This document shows positions 8,963-17,990 of a DNA stretch of 64,000 bases, piece by piece. The translations under genes and the position numbers were made by a program. The notes beneath the pieces were generated by a model that did not search any database, was not told the DNA's origin, and was given only the letters and a program-made list of their open reading frames with translations. Position 1 is the stretch's first letter, and every line of letters starts with the position of its first letter. The stretch is from Paracoccus sp. R12_2 (GTDB lineage Bacteria > Pseudomonadota > Alphaproteobacteria > Rhodobacterales > Rhodobacteraceae), in NCBI RefSeq assembly GCF_017744015.1, contig NZ_JAGHRA010000008.1, forward strand, positions 62,001 through 126,000, written 5' to 3'.

Positions 8963-10641
8963 TCTCTCTGCGCGGGATCAGCGGCGCGGCGATCGCCATT
9001 GCGGTAATCTTGCCGGTGATGATCGGTGTGGTCCACAGCGCGCTGGCGGGCTTCGGGCACATGGCTTTGCTGGGTGCGCGGGGACCGGATCTTGACGCCT
9101 GGCGCACGCTGCTGGGACAACCGGGCCTCTGGCGCGCGGTTGCGGTGTCGTTGTGGACGGGGGTGGCCGCGACGATGATTTCCATGGGGCTGGCGTTCGG
9201 CGCGGTGGCGGCGTTGCAGGATCGGGTGTCATGGCTGCGGCGCGTTTTGGCACCGCTGCTGGCTGCCCCGCATGCTGCGCTGGCCATCGGGCTTGCTTTC
9301 GTGATCGCGCCATCGGGCTGGATCGCGCGGGGGCTGGCCGTGGGGCTGGGCTGGGATCGCCCGCCTGAACTGGCGACCGTGGGGGACCCGTGGGGGCTGG
9401 CGCTGATCCTGGGCCTGGTCCTGAAAGAGGTTCCGTTCCTGATCGTCATCCTGCTTGGTGCCTCGACACAGATCGCGATGCGCGAGCAGATGGCCGCGGG
9501 ACGAGCCCTTGGATATGGACGTGCGGCGGTCTGGCTGTGGGTACTGGTGCCGCAACTGTGGCCGCTGATCCGGTTGCCGGTGATGGCCGTGCTGGCCTTT
9601 TCGATGTCGGTCGTGGACACGGCACTGATCCTGGGGCCGTCGAACCCGCCGACGCTGTCGGTCATGGTGGCGCGTCTGTTCGCCGACCCAGATTTGCGCG
9701 CGATGCTGCCCGCCTCGTCCGGCGCCCTGCTGCAATTGGGTCTGACCGCGATGGCCATGGGCCTGCTATGGGCGGGGGCTTCGGTTGCCGGCATCTTCGC
9801 GCGGGCTGCGATGCGCCGGGGGGTGCGGCTGCGCGGGCTTGACGCCTGGCTGGCGGTGCCCGCTCTCTTGCTGGCGGGGTTGCTGTTTCTTGTGGTGCTG
9901 TCGCTTGCGGTACTGGCGCTTTGGTCGGTCACGTTCACATGGCGCTGGCCCGATCCGTGGCCCCAGCGATTGTCGATGGCCGCCTGGCAGGGTCGAGCGG
10001 GATGGCTGTCCGCGGCGCAGACGGCTTTCTTCATCGCGCTGGCGTCAAGCGGGATCGCGCTGATCCTGGCGATCGGCTGGCTTGAGGGCGGCGACCGGGC
10101 TGGCCGGCATGGCCTGCGCGGCTGGATGCGCGCAGCGGTGGCGTTGCCCCTGCTGCTGCCTCAACTTTCGGTGCTGATCGGGCTGTCAGGCCTGTTGCTG
10201 CGCCTGGAAATGGCGCCGATGATCGCGGTCGTCTGGGGGCATGTCCTGTTCGTGTTTCCCTATGTGATGATCGCGCTTGCAGGGCCATGGGCCGCGCTGG
10301 ACCCGCGCATGCAGCGCACCGCCGCAGCCCTTGGCGCAGGGCCGTGGCGCAGGCTGCTGAGGGTCAAGCTGCCTGTGCTGCTGGCGCCGCTGATGCTGGC
10401 TGCGGCCTTGGGATTCGCGGTATCGATCGCACAATACCTGCCGACCATGTTTCTGGGCGGCGGCAGGGTTGCCACCCTGACCACCGAGGCCGTTGCCCTG
10501 TCCTCCGGGTCCGACAGGCGGGTGGCCGCAGTTCACGCGACCCTGCAGGCGGGCCTGCCGTGGTTGGTTTATCTGGCGGCCCTGATATTGCCCGCTGTGA
10601 TCCACCGCAACCGGCGCGCCCTGAAAGGAGAGGCAAGTTGA
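8938..10641 (+). CDS. ynjC: YnjC-type fused ABC permease
   Basis: A 567-residue integral membrane protein holding two complete permease domains in tandem, about 280 residues each with roughly six helices. Each has an EAA-type loop (for example AAGRALGYGRAAVWLWVLVPQLW in the first half and TAAALGAGPWRRLLRVKLPVL in the second). The double-length architecture matches YnjC and iron(III)/thiamine permeases. I chose the ATG at 8938 (MARPLYAV), inside the end of the binding-protein gene. It ends in an overlap with the TTG start of the ATPase gene. Confidence 0.87.
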   Translation: MARPLYAVISLRGISGAAIAIAVILPVMIGVVHSALAGFGHMALLGARGPDLDAWRTLLGQPGLWRAVAVSLWTGVAATMISMGLAFGAVAALQDRVSWLRRVLAPLLAAPHAALAIGLAFVIAPSGWIARGLAVGLGWDRPPELATVGDPWGLALILGLVLKEVPFLIVILLGASTQIAMREQMAAGRALGYGRAAVWLWVLVPQLWPLIRLPVMAVLAFSMSVVDTALILGPSNPPTLSVMVARLFADPDLRAMLPASSGALLQLGLTAMAMGLLWAGASVAGIFARAAMRRGVRLRGLDAWLAVPALLLAGLLFLVVLSLAVLALWSVTFTWRWPDPWPQRLSMAAWQGRAGWLSAAQTAFFIALASSGIALILAIGWLEGGDRAGRHGLRGWMRAAVALPLLLPQLSVLIGLSGLLLRLEMAPMIAVVWGHVLFVFPYVMIALAGPWAALDPRMQRTAAALGAGPWRRLLRVKLPVLLAPLMLAAALGFAVSIAQYLPTMFLGGGRVATLTTEAVALSSGSDRRVAAVHATLQAGLPWLVYLAALILPAVIHRNRRALKGEAS

Positions 10642-11273
10642 GCCTGAAGCTGAGCAGATTGTCGGTGCGGGCACCGGATGGTGCGACGCTGTTCGCGGGG
10701 TTGGATCTGACCGTCGTCGCGGGCGAGGTGGCCACGGTCACAGGCCCGTCCGGAGCGGGAAAATCGACGCTTCTGGACGCGATCGGAGGTCATCTGTCGC
10801 CGGGTTTTCACGTGACAGGGAGGGTTTTTCTGGACGGCCGCGACGTGACGGACCTGCCGGCCGAGGCGCGCGGCATCGGCGTCATGTTCCAGCAGGCGGT
10901 TCTGTTCCCGCATCTGTCGGTGGCCGACAACCTTGCGTTCGGCCTGTCGCCGGCCATCCGGGGCCGTCTTGCGCGGCGCATGGCGGTGGCAGAAGCGCTG
11001 GCGCAGGCCGGGCTGGACGGGATGGGCGCGCGCGACCCGGCCACGCTGTCGGGCGGGCAGCGCGCGCGGGCGGCGTTGATGCGCACCCTGCTGGCAGATC
11101 CCAAGGCAGTGCTGCTGGACGAACCGTTTTCAGCGCTTGATCCAGGGCGTCGCCACGACATCCGGGAATTTGTGCTGGCGACGATCCGCCGCAGCCGCAT
11201 TCCGGCATTGCTGGTGACCCACGACCGGCAGGATGCAGACGCTGCGGGCGGGCCGGTGGTCGCGCTGACCTAG
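10638..11273 (+). CDS. ynjD: YnjD-type ABC transporter ATP-binding protein
   Basis: A 211-residue ATPase. Walker A is GPSGAGKST (residues 36-44), the signature is LSGGQRARAAL, Walker B is AVLLDEPFSALD, and the switch histidine is in LLVTHDRQDAD. The start is a TTG that overlaps the permease stop codon (TTGA), backed by a strong AAAGGAGAGG ribosome-binding site; no ATG is placed sensibly. At its 3' end it shares the four bases CTAG with the convergent DUF3047 gene, each using that palindrome for its TAG stop. Confidence 0.88.
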   Translation: MSLKLSRLSVRAPDGATLFAGLDLTVVAGEVATVTGPSGAGKSTLLDAIGGHLSPGFHVTGRVFLDGRDVTDLPAEARGIGVMFQQAVLFPHLSVADNLAFGLSPAIRGRLARRMAVAEALAQAGLDGMGARDPATLSGGQRARAALMRTLLADPKAVLLDEPFSALDPGRRHDIREFVLATIRRSRIPALLVTHDRQDADAAGGPVVALT

Positions 11274-11938
11274 CCGAGGATCAGGTTCGACACACTGGCG
11301 CGCAGCTGACTGTCCGTGTCATCGCTGTCGGCCGAAACCGCCAGCCCGACCAGAAGTTCGGGTTCGGTGCCGAATGCCGCGGCATGATCGCTGGCCAGAT
11401 CGACCTGCGCCCGACCCGTGCCGGTGCCTGCAGGCCGCAGCGCGATCGTGAAACCGCGGCCGCGCAGATAGGGGCTGGCAATCATCGCGCGTTCGCGATG
11501 ACTGCCGCCCCAGACATATATCAGTGTGCGCGCCGAACGATTGGACAGCAGTCGCTGCGGAGACGTGTCCGGTGACAATCGGCCCGCCGCCTGTCGCGGC
11601 ATGAACACGAAATAAACCGAGATGTTTCTGTCATCGCCGCCCTTGCGAGCCAGATCGGTGGGCGGCACGGTTTGCGTCACGCTCCAGTCCCACTGGGCCG
11701 TCCGTGCGCCGCGTGCCGCATCTGGCACCGCCCGGTAGATCAGCGAAGAACTGGCATCCCCCGCAATCGAAAGGGTTCCGCCCCCCAGCCCGTACCGGGT
11801 TGGCGAAAGGCGTGGAAAATTGACTGCACGCCATGCGTTGTCAAAGGCGATGCGCGTGGCCTGCTGGGCGTCGGCGACAGATGCGCCGCCGATTGCACAC
11901 ATGGCCGCTGCCGTGGCCAGAAATGAACGACGCTGCAT
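11270..11938 (-). CDS. DUF3047 domain-containing exported protein
   Basis: A product of about 222 residues. A Tat-like or Sec signal peptide starts MQRRSFLATAAAMCAIGG and is likely cleaved after VADAQ. The mature part is a beta-rich domain with QWDWSVTQTVPPTDLARKGG, ISVYFVFM and TLIYVWGGSH, which fits DUF3047 (a carbohydrate-binding-like fold of unknown function). I chose the ATG at 11938, preceded by AGGAGAG. It sits tail-to-tail with ynjD, overlapping by four bases, and divergently from the phosphodiesterase gene across a 244-bp gap in which I see no other feature. Confidence 0.8.
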   Translation of the reverse strand: MQRRSFLATAAAMCAIGGASVADAQQATRIAFDNAWRAVNFPRLSPTRYGLGGGTLSIAGDASSSLIYRAVPDAARGARTAQWDWSVTQTVPPTDLARKGGDDRNISVYFVFMPRQAAGRLSPDTSPQRLLSNRSARTLIYVWGGSHRERAMIASPYLRGRGFTIALRPAGTGTGRAQVDLASDHAAAFGTEPELLVGLAVSADSDDTDSQLRASVSNLILG

Positions 11939-12182
11939 GTTGGCTCTCCTGCTTGGCATGTCGATGCCGTCATCGTATCGGCGCGTGGCATTGCTGCACC
12001 AGCCACGGTATCGTGACGATGTAGCTGTCGCGGCGATTCCTCAAACGGCAACGCGCTGGACAACAGGATGACCCGTCCTGCAACTCTGACAGCCGTCGGG
12101 TTCGGCATTCGTGCGCCGGGCTGACGACAGCGGATCGTCGGCCCGGAATTGACATGAACGGAATTCCTGCGCCTGATGGGCC

Positions 12183-13109
12183 ATGCGCCCGCGCCTATAC
12201 CTTGCATTTCCGGCCTTTCTTGCGCTGCTGGTCGTCGCGCTGATGGCATGGAACGCACGAGGCGAGGAACCTCCGAAGCCCGTTGAAGGCGCCCTTCGGA
12301 TCGTGACGATGAACACACATTACATTCTTCTTGATGCCCGGCATGACAGCCCCTGGTCGGTCGAGGGCTGGCATCGGCGCCGCGCGGCCATGGCACAGGT
12401 GCTGCAAGACCTGGACGCCGACCTGATCGCATTTCAGGAAATGGAGAGCTTTCGCCAGGGTGATGACGGTGCCGTCAACCTGGCCCGCGACGACCTGCAG
12501 GCCGCGATGCCGGATTTCTCGGTCGCTGCCAGCGGTGACTGGCGGCGATTTCCATCGACGCAACCGATCTTCTATCGAACGGACCGTCTGCAATTGCTTG
12601 ATCAGGGGTGGTTCTTCTTCTCGGACACACCCGACGTGATCTATTCGCGGACCTTCAACGGATCCTATCCGGCCTTTGCATCCTGGGCCTGGTTTCAGGA
12701 TCGCAGCACGGGAAAGCGGCTGCGCGTCGTGAATGTCCATTTCGACTTCCGCAGTGCGCGAAATCGCCTGCGATCGGCCAGACTGGTGGCCGCGCGCATC
12801 GCACCATGGCTGAAGGCGCAAGAGCATGTCATCCTGGCCGGTGATCTGAACGCCTTGGCGGGCAGCCGGACCGCCCGCATCCTGACGGACGCGGGACTGG
12901 TCCTGACGCCCGCTCGCGGGTCAAGCTTTCACTTCAACCGCGGCCTGAACCTGTTTGGCGCGATCGACCATATCTTGCATGACTGCGCCACTCGGCTGAC
13001 TGATCGGCCTGTCGCGGTCCGGTCGCGGCCAGACGGGCAATGGCCATCGGACCACTATCCGGTGCTGGCCCAGATCCTTCCCGATGCGGCGCGTTGCGAT
13101 CAGTTCTGA
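12183..13109 (+). CDS. Endonuclease/exonuclease/phosphatase (EEP) family protein, membrane-anchored or exported
   Basis: A 308-residue product with an N-terminal hydrophobic segment (LYLAFPAFLALLVVALMAW) and then an EEP/DNase I-like domain. Visible active-site blocks are RIVTMNTHY, DLIAFQEME (metal-binding Glu), NVHFDFRS, HVILAGDLNALAGS (D-x-N) and the terminal PSDHYPVL (SDHxP). It should be a metal-dependent phosphodiesterase acting outside the cytoplasm on nucleic acid or on phospholipid/phosphoester head groups. Adjacency to a CDP-alcohol phosphatidyltransferase makes a lipid-related substrate conceivable, but that is inference. It converges on the next gene with a 10-bp overlap. Confidence 0.85.
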   Translation: MRPRLYLAFPAFLALLVVALMAWNARGEEPPKPVEGALRIVTMNTHYILLDARHDSPWSVEGWHRRRAAMAQVLQDLDADLIAFQEMESFRQGDDGAVNLARDDLQAAMPDFSVAASGDWRRFPSTQPIFYRTDRLQLLDQGWFFFSDTPDVIYSRTFNGSYPAFASWAWFQDRSTGKRLRVVNVHFDFRSARNRLRSARLVAARIAPWLKAQEHVILAGDLNALAGSRTARILTDAGLVLTPARGSSFHFNRGLNLFGAIDHILHDCATRLTDRPVAVRSRPDGQWPSDHYPVLAQILPDAARCDQF

Positions 13110-14182
13110 AGTTCGGACATGAAGCGCCGGTCGATCCTGTCCTTCCATCGCCACAGCCACGCCCCACGAAGGGTCAGCCCGCGCCATTCGGCCAAAGCGT
13201 TTCGGCCCCCCAGCGAGATGATCTTGAGATAATCTTGCTGCGGGTCATATCGGCGCATGGGCTTTCCGGATGCCGCGGCGACAAGGTTCGCGGCAAGAAC
13301 CGGCGCCTGACGAACGGCAAAGACGCCCGCCTTGGGGCGCGGTGCATGCATCATCGCGGCACAGTCACCGACGGCAAACAGCGCCTCGTGCCCCTCGACC
13401 TGCAATGTCGGGGTCACGCGGACAAATCCCGCGCGGTCCACGGGAAGGGTCAGGCCCATCCAGCCATGCGCGCGTGCACCCGCGATGCCGATTGTCAGGC
13501 CAGAGGCGATGCGTGTGCCGTTCGACAGGACGACCGCGTCGCCCTGGACCGACGCAATCCGGGCTTCTGTCACGACGCGGATACCAGATCCATGCAGCGC
13601 CGCCGCCAGATATCTGCGCGCACGCAGCCCCAATGCCTGCGCGACGACGGATCCCGCCTCGATCACCGTGACCTGGCTTGCCCCGCGATGGCGCAGGGCA
13701 AGGGCTATTTCGGCACCCGCGACGCCGCCGCCGATGATGGCTGCGGGGATCGTCGCGGGCGTTTGCCGCAGCCGCGCGCCGAACCCGTCAAGCGGCTTGA
13801 TGGGAATGGCGTGGTCGGAAAATCCCGGTATCTCTGGCATGGCGCCATGGTTGCCCACGTCCAGAGCCGCAAGGTCATAGGACATCCGCGTACCGTCCTG
13901 CAGGGTTGCCTTCCGGGCGATCGGGTCGATCCCGCAGATACGGCCCTGAACGAACGAAATCCCGTGCGATCGTGAAAAACGCGTGAGGTCCACACGCATC
14001 TCGTCGATTGAATAGTGACCGGCGACATATCCGGGGAACATCCCCGAATAATTTGCCTGCGCCGCTGCGTCGATCACGGTGATGCGGGCCCGCGGCAATT
14101 TCGCGCGCAAGAGACGCACCGCCAGCAGGTTCGCATGCCCTGCCCCCAGAAGCAGGATCCGGGGATCGTCATCGGATGTCAT
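13100..14182 (-). CDS. FAD-dependent pyridine nucleotide-disulfide oxidoreductase, SelD-N-terminus-like family
   Basis: A 360-residue flavoprotein. FAD motif ILLLGAGHANLLAVRLL lies at residues 9-25, then ANYSGMFPGYVAGHYSIDEM, a second Rossmann motif AAIIGGGVAGAEIALAL, LFAVGDCAAM, and the end DYLKIISLGGRNALAEWRGL followed by WRWKDRIDRRFM. YSGM(L/F)PG and the WxxKDxIDRxFM tail are typical of a family that in other bacteria is fused to, or encoded beside, selenophosphate synthetase (SelD); it is NDH-2-like in fold. No SelD domain follows here and none is in the window. The electron acceptor is unknown. Confidence 0.85.
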   Translation of the reverse strand: MTSDDDPRILLLGAGHANLLAVRLLRAKLPRARITVIDAAAQANYSGMFPGYVAGHYSIDEMRVDLTRFSRSHGISFVQGRICGIDPIARKATLQDGTRMSYDLAALDVGNHGAMPEIPGFSDHAIPIKPLDGFGARLRQTPATIPAAIIGGGVAGAEIALALRHRGASQVTVIEAGSVVAQALGLRARRYLAAALHGSGIRVVTEARIASVQGDAVVLSNGTRIASGLTIGIAGARAHGWMGLTLPVDRAGFVRVTPTLQVEGHEALFAVGDCAAMMHAPRPKAGVFAVRQAPVLAANLVAAASGKPMRRYDPQQDYLKIISLGGRNALAEWRGLTLRGAWLWRWKDRIDRRFMSELQN

Positions 14183-14416
14183 CTGTCATTCCTGCTCGGC
14201 ATGAGTCTTGGCCGTCAAGACCGGATTTGACGGAAACGGCGCAGGATGGAAAGAACCCGTCGGGGAAAAGGTCCATTCGAATGCGCCGCCTAGTCACAAC
14301 ATGTCCTTTCGGCCTTGCTGCTGCCTGAGGGCAGCCTTGGATCGTACGGTCCGGCCCCTGCACGTGGTCACGGGACGCAGCAGCCTGCACAACTTCCCTA
14401 TCTCCACCATCCCGCG

Positions 14417-15196
14417 TCAGGCGGTCGGCACCGTTCCCCCGTCGATGACGTATTCCGTGCCGGTGATCGTCGCGGCGCGGTCCGAGGCGAGGAAGGCGAT
14501 CAGGTTGGCAATCTCGGCGGGCATTGACGGGCGGCCGATCGGGATGCCGCCCAGACTGTCCATGATGATCCGCCGTCCCCCGTCAAGATCGGTGCCGGCC
14601 TCGGCGGCCACGCGTTCGCTGAGCCGGACCGATGCCTCGGTCTCGATCCATCCCGGCGCCACGCGGACCACGCGCACGCCTTTCGGAGAGACCTCTTTCG
14701 ACAGGCTCTTGCTGTACACCGACAGCGCAGCCTTGGCGGCAGCATAGGCGGTCGTCGCCTCGGGCAGCGGCAGAAGGCGCTGGATCGATGTGACGTGAAC
14801 CACCACCCCCGCGCCTTGCGCGACCATGCCGGGCAGCAGTGCCCGATCCAGCCGCACCGCAGGAAGCAGGTTCAGGGCCAGTTCGGCCTGCCATTCCGTC
14901 TCGCCCAGTGCCGCGAAACCGCCACCGGGTGCCGATGATCCGCCCAGCATATGAACGATGATATCGACGCCGCCCATCCGGGCCCGCACGGCCGCAGCCA
15001 CGGCGTCGCATCCTTCGGGCGTGGTCAGATCCGCGGCAACGAACATGTCGTCGGTCAGATCGCCCGGCTGCTTGCGGGCCGTCGTCATGACCTGCGCGCC
15101 CAGATCACGGAACAGCGCGACGGTGGCCGCGCCCGCGCCCTGCGTGCCGCCGGTGATCATCGCGCGCTTGCCCTTCAGTGTCACGAAATCAGGCAT
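14417..15196 (-). CDS. Short-chain dehydrogenase/reductase (SDR)
   Basis: A 259-residue classical SDR. The cofactor loop is [12 protein letters not shown], the catalytic serine region is [24 protein letters not shown] (Ser, then YxxxK), and the end is [15 protein letters not shown]. The usual NNAG is replaced by VHMLGG, as in a subgroup of SDRs. The substrate is unknown. It follows the SnoaL-like gene with a one-base TGATG overlap, and the pair is divergent from the LysR gene, whose product probably controls it. The 234 bp downstream hold only a small GC-rich hairpin (14320-14335) and no gene. Confidence 0.88.
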   Translation of the reverse strand: MPDFVTLKGKRAMITGGTQGAGAATVALFRDLGAQVMTTARKQPGDLTDDMFVAADLTTPEGCDAVAAAVRARMGGVDIIVHMLGGSSAPGGGFAALGETEWQAELALNLLPAVRLDRALLPGMVAQGAGVVVHVTSIQRLLPLPEATTAYAAAKAALSVYSKSLSKEVSPKGVRVVRVAPGWIETEASVRLSERVAAEAGTDLDGGRRIIMDSLGGIPIGRPSMPAEIANLIAFLASDRAATITGTEYVIDGGTVPTA

Positions 15197-15516
15197 CAGC
15201 CGATCTCCAGATCAGAAATGCGGTCACCGTTCAGGCCGAAGGTAAAGGTCAGAACGGCCGGGCTGCCCGGAAAATCGCCGGTCACGTTTGCCTTGACCAC
15301 GGTCTTTCCGCCGGTCTCGGTCGCGCTCAGCGGCTCGGCGTGGTGGCGATACTTCGCCTTGGCGGCAAGCCACCAGTCGCGGATCGCCTGCGGACCATGA
15401 TGGTCGGCACCTTCGTCATGGACGATGGCATCGGGGGCGAATGCGGCGGCAAGGGCGTCGCGGTCCTGTGGCGCACGCGCGGTGAAATAGGTCTGGATGG
15501 GGCGGGGCAGTTGCAT
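15196..15516 (-). CDS. SnoaL/NTF2-like small polyketide-cyclase-fold protein
   Basis: A 106-residue cone-shaped alpha+beta barrel protein. [31 protein letters not shown] and the [16 protein letters not shown] segment fit SnoaL-like members of the NTF2 superfamily. Some members are enzymes and others bind ligands; no catalytic residue can be assigned with confidence here. I chose the ATG at 15516 (MQLPRPIQ) over an upstream in-frame GTG because the sequence before it is polar and unlike the family. It is translationally coupled to the SDR gene downstream. Confidence 0.8.
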   Translation of the reverse strand: MQLPRPIQTYFTARAPQDRDALAAAFAPDAIVHDEGADHHGPQAIRDWWLAAKAKYRHHAEPLSATETGGKTVVKANVTGDFPGSPAVLTFTFGLNGDRISDLEIG

Positions 15517-15618
15517 GAGACAATCCTTCCGATTCTGGTTCTGAACCAAGATATGGGGCTGGACGGTCGCATTGGTAATCAGGATAGAATGGCATCAAGC
15601 GATGACAGGATCGGGATA

Positions 15619-16539
15619 ATGGAGAGCGGACTGAAAGGACTCGAGTCGGTTCTGGCCATCGCGCGGCGCGGGTCTTTCCGGGCGGCGGCGATCGACCTGG
15701 GCATCTCGACAACGGCGCTTTCGCATACTGTCAGACGGCTCGAGACCACCCTTGGCGTGCGGCTGTTCAACCGAACCACGCGCAGCGTGTCGTTGACCGA
15801 TGCCGGGCGCGAATTCGTCGAACGCATCGGTCCGGCGGTGACAGAAATCCGGGGTGCGATGGATGGCGCGCGGTCGCAGCGCCGGACACCTTCGGGTCTG
15901 CTGCGGATCAACGCCTCGGTCCAGGCAGGACGGGAAATCGCGCCACTCGTGCTGGCCTTCCTGCGCCGCTTTCCCCAGATGCAGGTCGATCTGGTCACCG
16001 AGGGTCGGCTGGTCGACATCGTGGCCGAGGGATTCGACCTGGGTATTCGCCCCGCCGACCTGGTGCCGCGCGACATGATCGCCCTGTCGGTGGGCCGGCT
16101 TCAGCGATACGCCGTCGTGGCCTCGCCGGATTGGATCGACGCGCATCATCTGCCGCATACCCCGGCCGATCTGCCGTTGCAGGAATGCATTCGCGTGCGG
16201 CTGCCGAATGGTGCATTGTTCCGGTGGCCTTTCGAACGTGACGGTGAAACCGTGCAGATCGATGCCAAGGGACGACTGACGCTGGACGAGGCCGCGATTG
16301 CCCGCGCCGCGGTTCTTGACGACGCGGGCATCGGCTTTTTCATCGAGCAGGACGTAATCGACGAGATCGCAGCCGGTCGGCTGATCCGCCTGCTGGAGGA
16401 TTGGACGCCGCCGCGTCCGGGCTTCAGCCTTTATTATCCCGGAAGGCGGAACCCCTCGGCGGGGTTCACCGCCTTCCTCGCGATGGCGCGCGACGTCGCG
16501 GCGCGCCGTTCCGGTCAGGCCCCCTCTCAGGCGCTTTGA
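15619..16539 (+). CDS. LysR-family transcriptional regulator
   Basis: A regulator of about 306 residues. The N-terminal helix-turn-helix reads [20 protein letters not shown] and then [20 protein letters not shown], followed by [15 protein letters not shown]. The effector domain follows, with [22 protein letters not shown] as its first strand-helix. It belongs to the larger LysR group that often controls a neighbouring dehydrogenase. I used the ATG at 15619; an ATG at 15589 with AGGAT upstream is also possible. It is divergent from the SnoaL-SDR pair (about 100 bp apart) and overlaps the convergent aldehyde dehydrogenase gene by 13 bp. Confidence 0.9.
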   Translation: MESGLKGLESVLAIARRGSFRAAAIDLGISTTALSHTVRRLETTLGVRLFNRTTRSVSLTDAGREFVERIGPAVTEIRGAMDGARSQRRTPSGLLRINASVQAGREIAPLVLAFLRRFPQMQVDLVTEGRLVDIVAEGFDLGIRPADLVPRDMIALSVGRLQRYAVVASPDWIDAHHLPHTPADLPLQECIRVRLPNGALFRWPFERDGETVQIDAKGRLTLDEAAIARAAVLDDAGIGFFIEQDVIDEIAAGRLIRLLEDWTPPRPGFSLYYPGRRNPSAGFTAFLAMARDVAARRSGQAPSQAL

Positions 16540-17972
16540 TAGGTGGTCTTCGTCACCGTGTAGAACTCGGCGGCATAGCGCCCCTGTTCGCGCGGGCCGA
16601 AGGATGACCCTTTGCGGCCGCCGAACGGCACATGGTAATCGACACCTGCGGTCGGCAGGTTGACCATGACCATTCCCGCCTCGACCTTGCGGCGGAATTG
16701 CGTGGCATGCTTGAGGCTACTCGTGCAGATCCCGGCGGAAAGCCCGAAATCGGTGTCGTTCGCGACGGCCAATGCCTCGTCGAAATCATCGACGCGGATC
16801 ACCGTCGCACAGGGTCCGAAGATTTCCTCGCGGTTGATGCGGGCGTCGTTCTTCGTGCCAAGGAACAGGGCAGGGGCCTGATAGAAGCCGGGCGCGGACA
16901 GGTCCAGTCGTTCGCCACCGATCACCTCGGATGCCTCGCTGCGCGCCAGTTCGACATAGTCGAGATTCGAGGCCAGCTGACGTTCGTCCACAACGGGCCC
17001 GATCTGCGTGTCGCCCTGCAGCGCGTCGCCCACCCGCAGCGCGCGCATCTGCCGGGCAAGTTCCTGAACGAACGCGTCGTGGATGCCCGCCTGCACGATC
17101 AGTCGCGAAGACGCGGTGCAGCGCTGCCCGGTCGAGAAGAACGAGCCGTTCAGACAGGCCTGCACGGCTGTCGTCAGGTCGGCGTCGTCCATGACGACCA
17201 TCGGGTTCTTGCCGCCCATTTCCAACTGCACCTTGCGACGCAGGCCGCCACAGGTCGCCGCGATCCGCGATCCGGTCGCGGCTGAGCCGGTGAAGGACAC
17301 CGCATCGACGTCCGGATGCGACACCAGCGCGTCGCCGACCACCGATCCCGGCCCCATCACCATGCTGAAAACGCCGGGCGGGCAGCCGTGCTTGTGCAGC
17401 AGCTGCGCAATGACATGGGCACAGCCCGGCGTCAGCTCGGCCGGTTTCAGGACGACGCAGTTGCCATAGGCCAGCGCGGGCGCGATCTTCCAGGCGGGGA
17501 TCGCGATGGGGAAGTTCCAGGGTGTGATCAGGGCGATCACCCCCACCGGTTCCCTGCTGACCTCGACATCTATTGCGGGCCGGACGGATTGTTGCGCATC
17601 GCCGGTCACCCGCAAGGCCTCGCCGGCGAAGAACTTGAAGACCTGCCCTGCGCGCGCGGTCTCTCCGATGGCTTCGGGCAGGGTTTTCCCCTCTTCGCGC
17701 GCAAGAAGGCGACCGATCTCGTCCTTGCGGGCCAACAACTCGGTGCCGACTGCGTCCAGAAGGTCGTGACGCGCTTGCGGGCCAGAGAAGGCCCAGGTCT
17801 GAAAGGCCGCGCGGGCGGCGCCGACGGCGCGATCCACTTCGTCGCGTCCGGCACAGGCATAGAGGCCGATGATGTCGCGTGTATCCGAAGGGTTCACATT
17901 CGGGCGGTTGTCATCGCCCCGCTGCCATTCGCCTGCGATCAGGTGGCCGTGGATGTCGCTGATGTCTTTCAT
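16527..17972 (-). CDS. NAD(P)-dependent aldehyde dehydrogenase (2-oxoglutarate-semialdehyde dehydrogenase-like)
   Basis: A 481-residue class 3 aldehyde dehydrogenase. Catalytic Glu is E251 in LEMGGKNP and the nucleophile is C285 in [30 protein letters not shown] and [10 protein letters not shown] are conserved. It resembles 2-oxoglutarate-semialdehyde dehydrogenases, which are often paired with a DapA-family dehydratase in sugar-acid or hydroxyproline breakdown. Here it is the last gene of a nine-gene minus-strand operon, 18 bp after the DapA-family gene. It could equally oxidise an aldehyde freed by an aldolase reaction of that neighbour. Confidence 0.88.
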   Translation of the reverse strand: MKDISDIHGHLIAGEWQRGDDNRPNVNPSDTRDIIGLYACAGRDEVDRAVGAARAAFQTWAFSGPQARHDLLDAVGTELLARKDEIGRLLAREEGKTLPEAIGETARAGQVFKFFAGEALRVTGDAQQSVRPAIDVEVSREPVGVIALITPWNFPIAIPAWKIAPALAYGNCVVLKPAELTPGCAHVIAQLLHKHGCPPGVFSMVMGPGSVVGDALVSHPDVDAVSFTGSAATGSRIAATCGGLRRKVQLEMGGKNPMVVMDDADLTTAVQACLNGSFFSTGQRCTASSRLIVQAGIHDAFVQELARQMRALRVGDALQGDTQIGPVVDERQLASNLDYVELARSEASEVIGGERLDLSAPGFYQAPALFLGTKNDARINREEIFGPCATVIRVDDFDEALAVANDTDFGLSAGICTSSLKHATQFRRKVEAGMVMVNLPTAGVDYHVPFGGRKGSSFGPREQGRYAAEFYTVTKTTYQSA

Positions 17973-17990
17973 GGAAATCTCCGTTTTCGC

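Noticed and set aside
14320..14335. Small hairpin downstream of the SDR gene
   Set aside because: A 6-bp stem with no T-run, about 80 bp after the stop codon; too weak to call a terminator.
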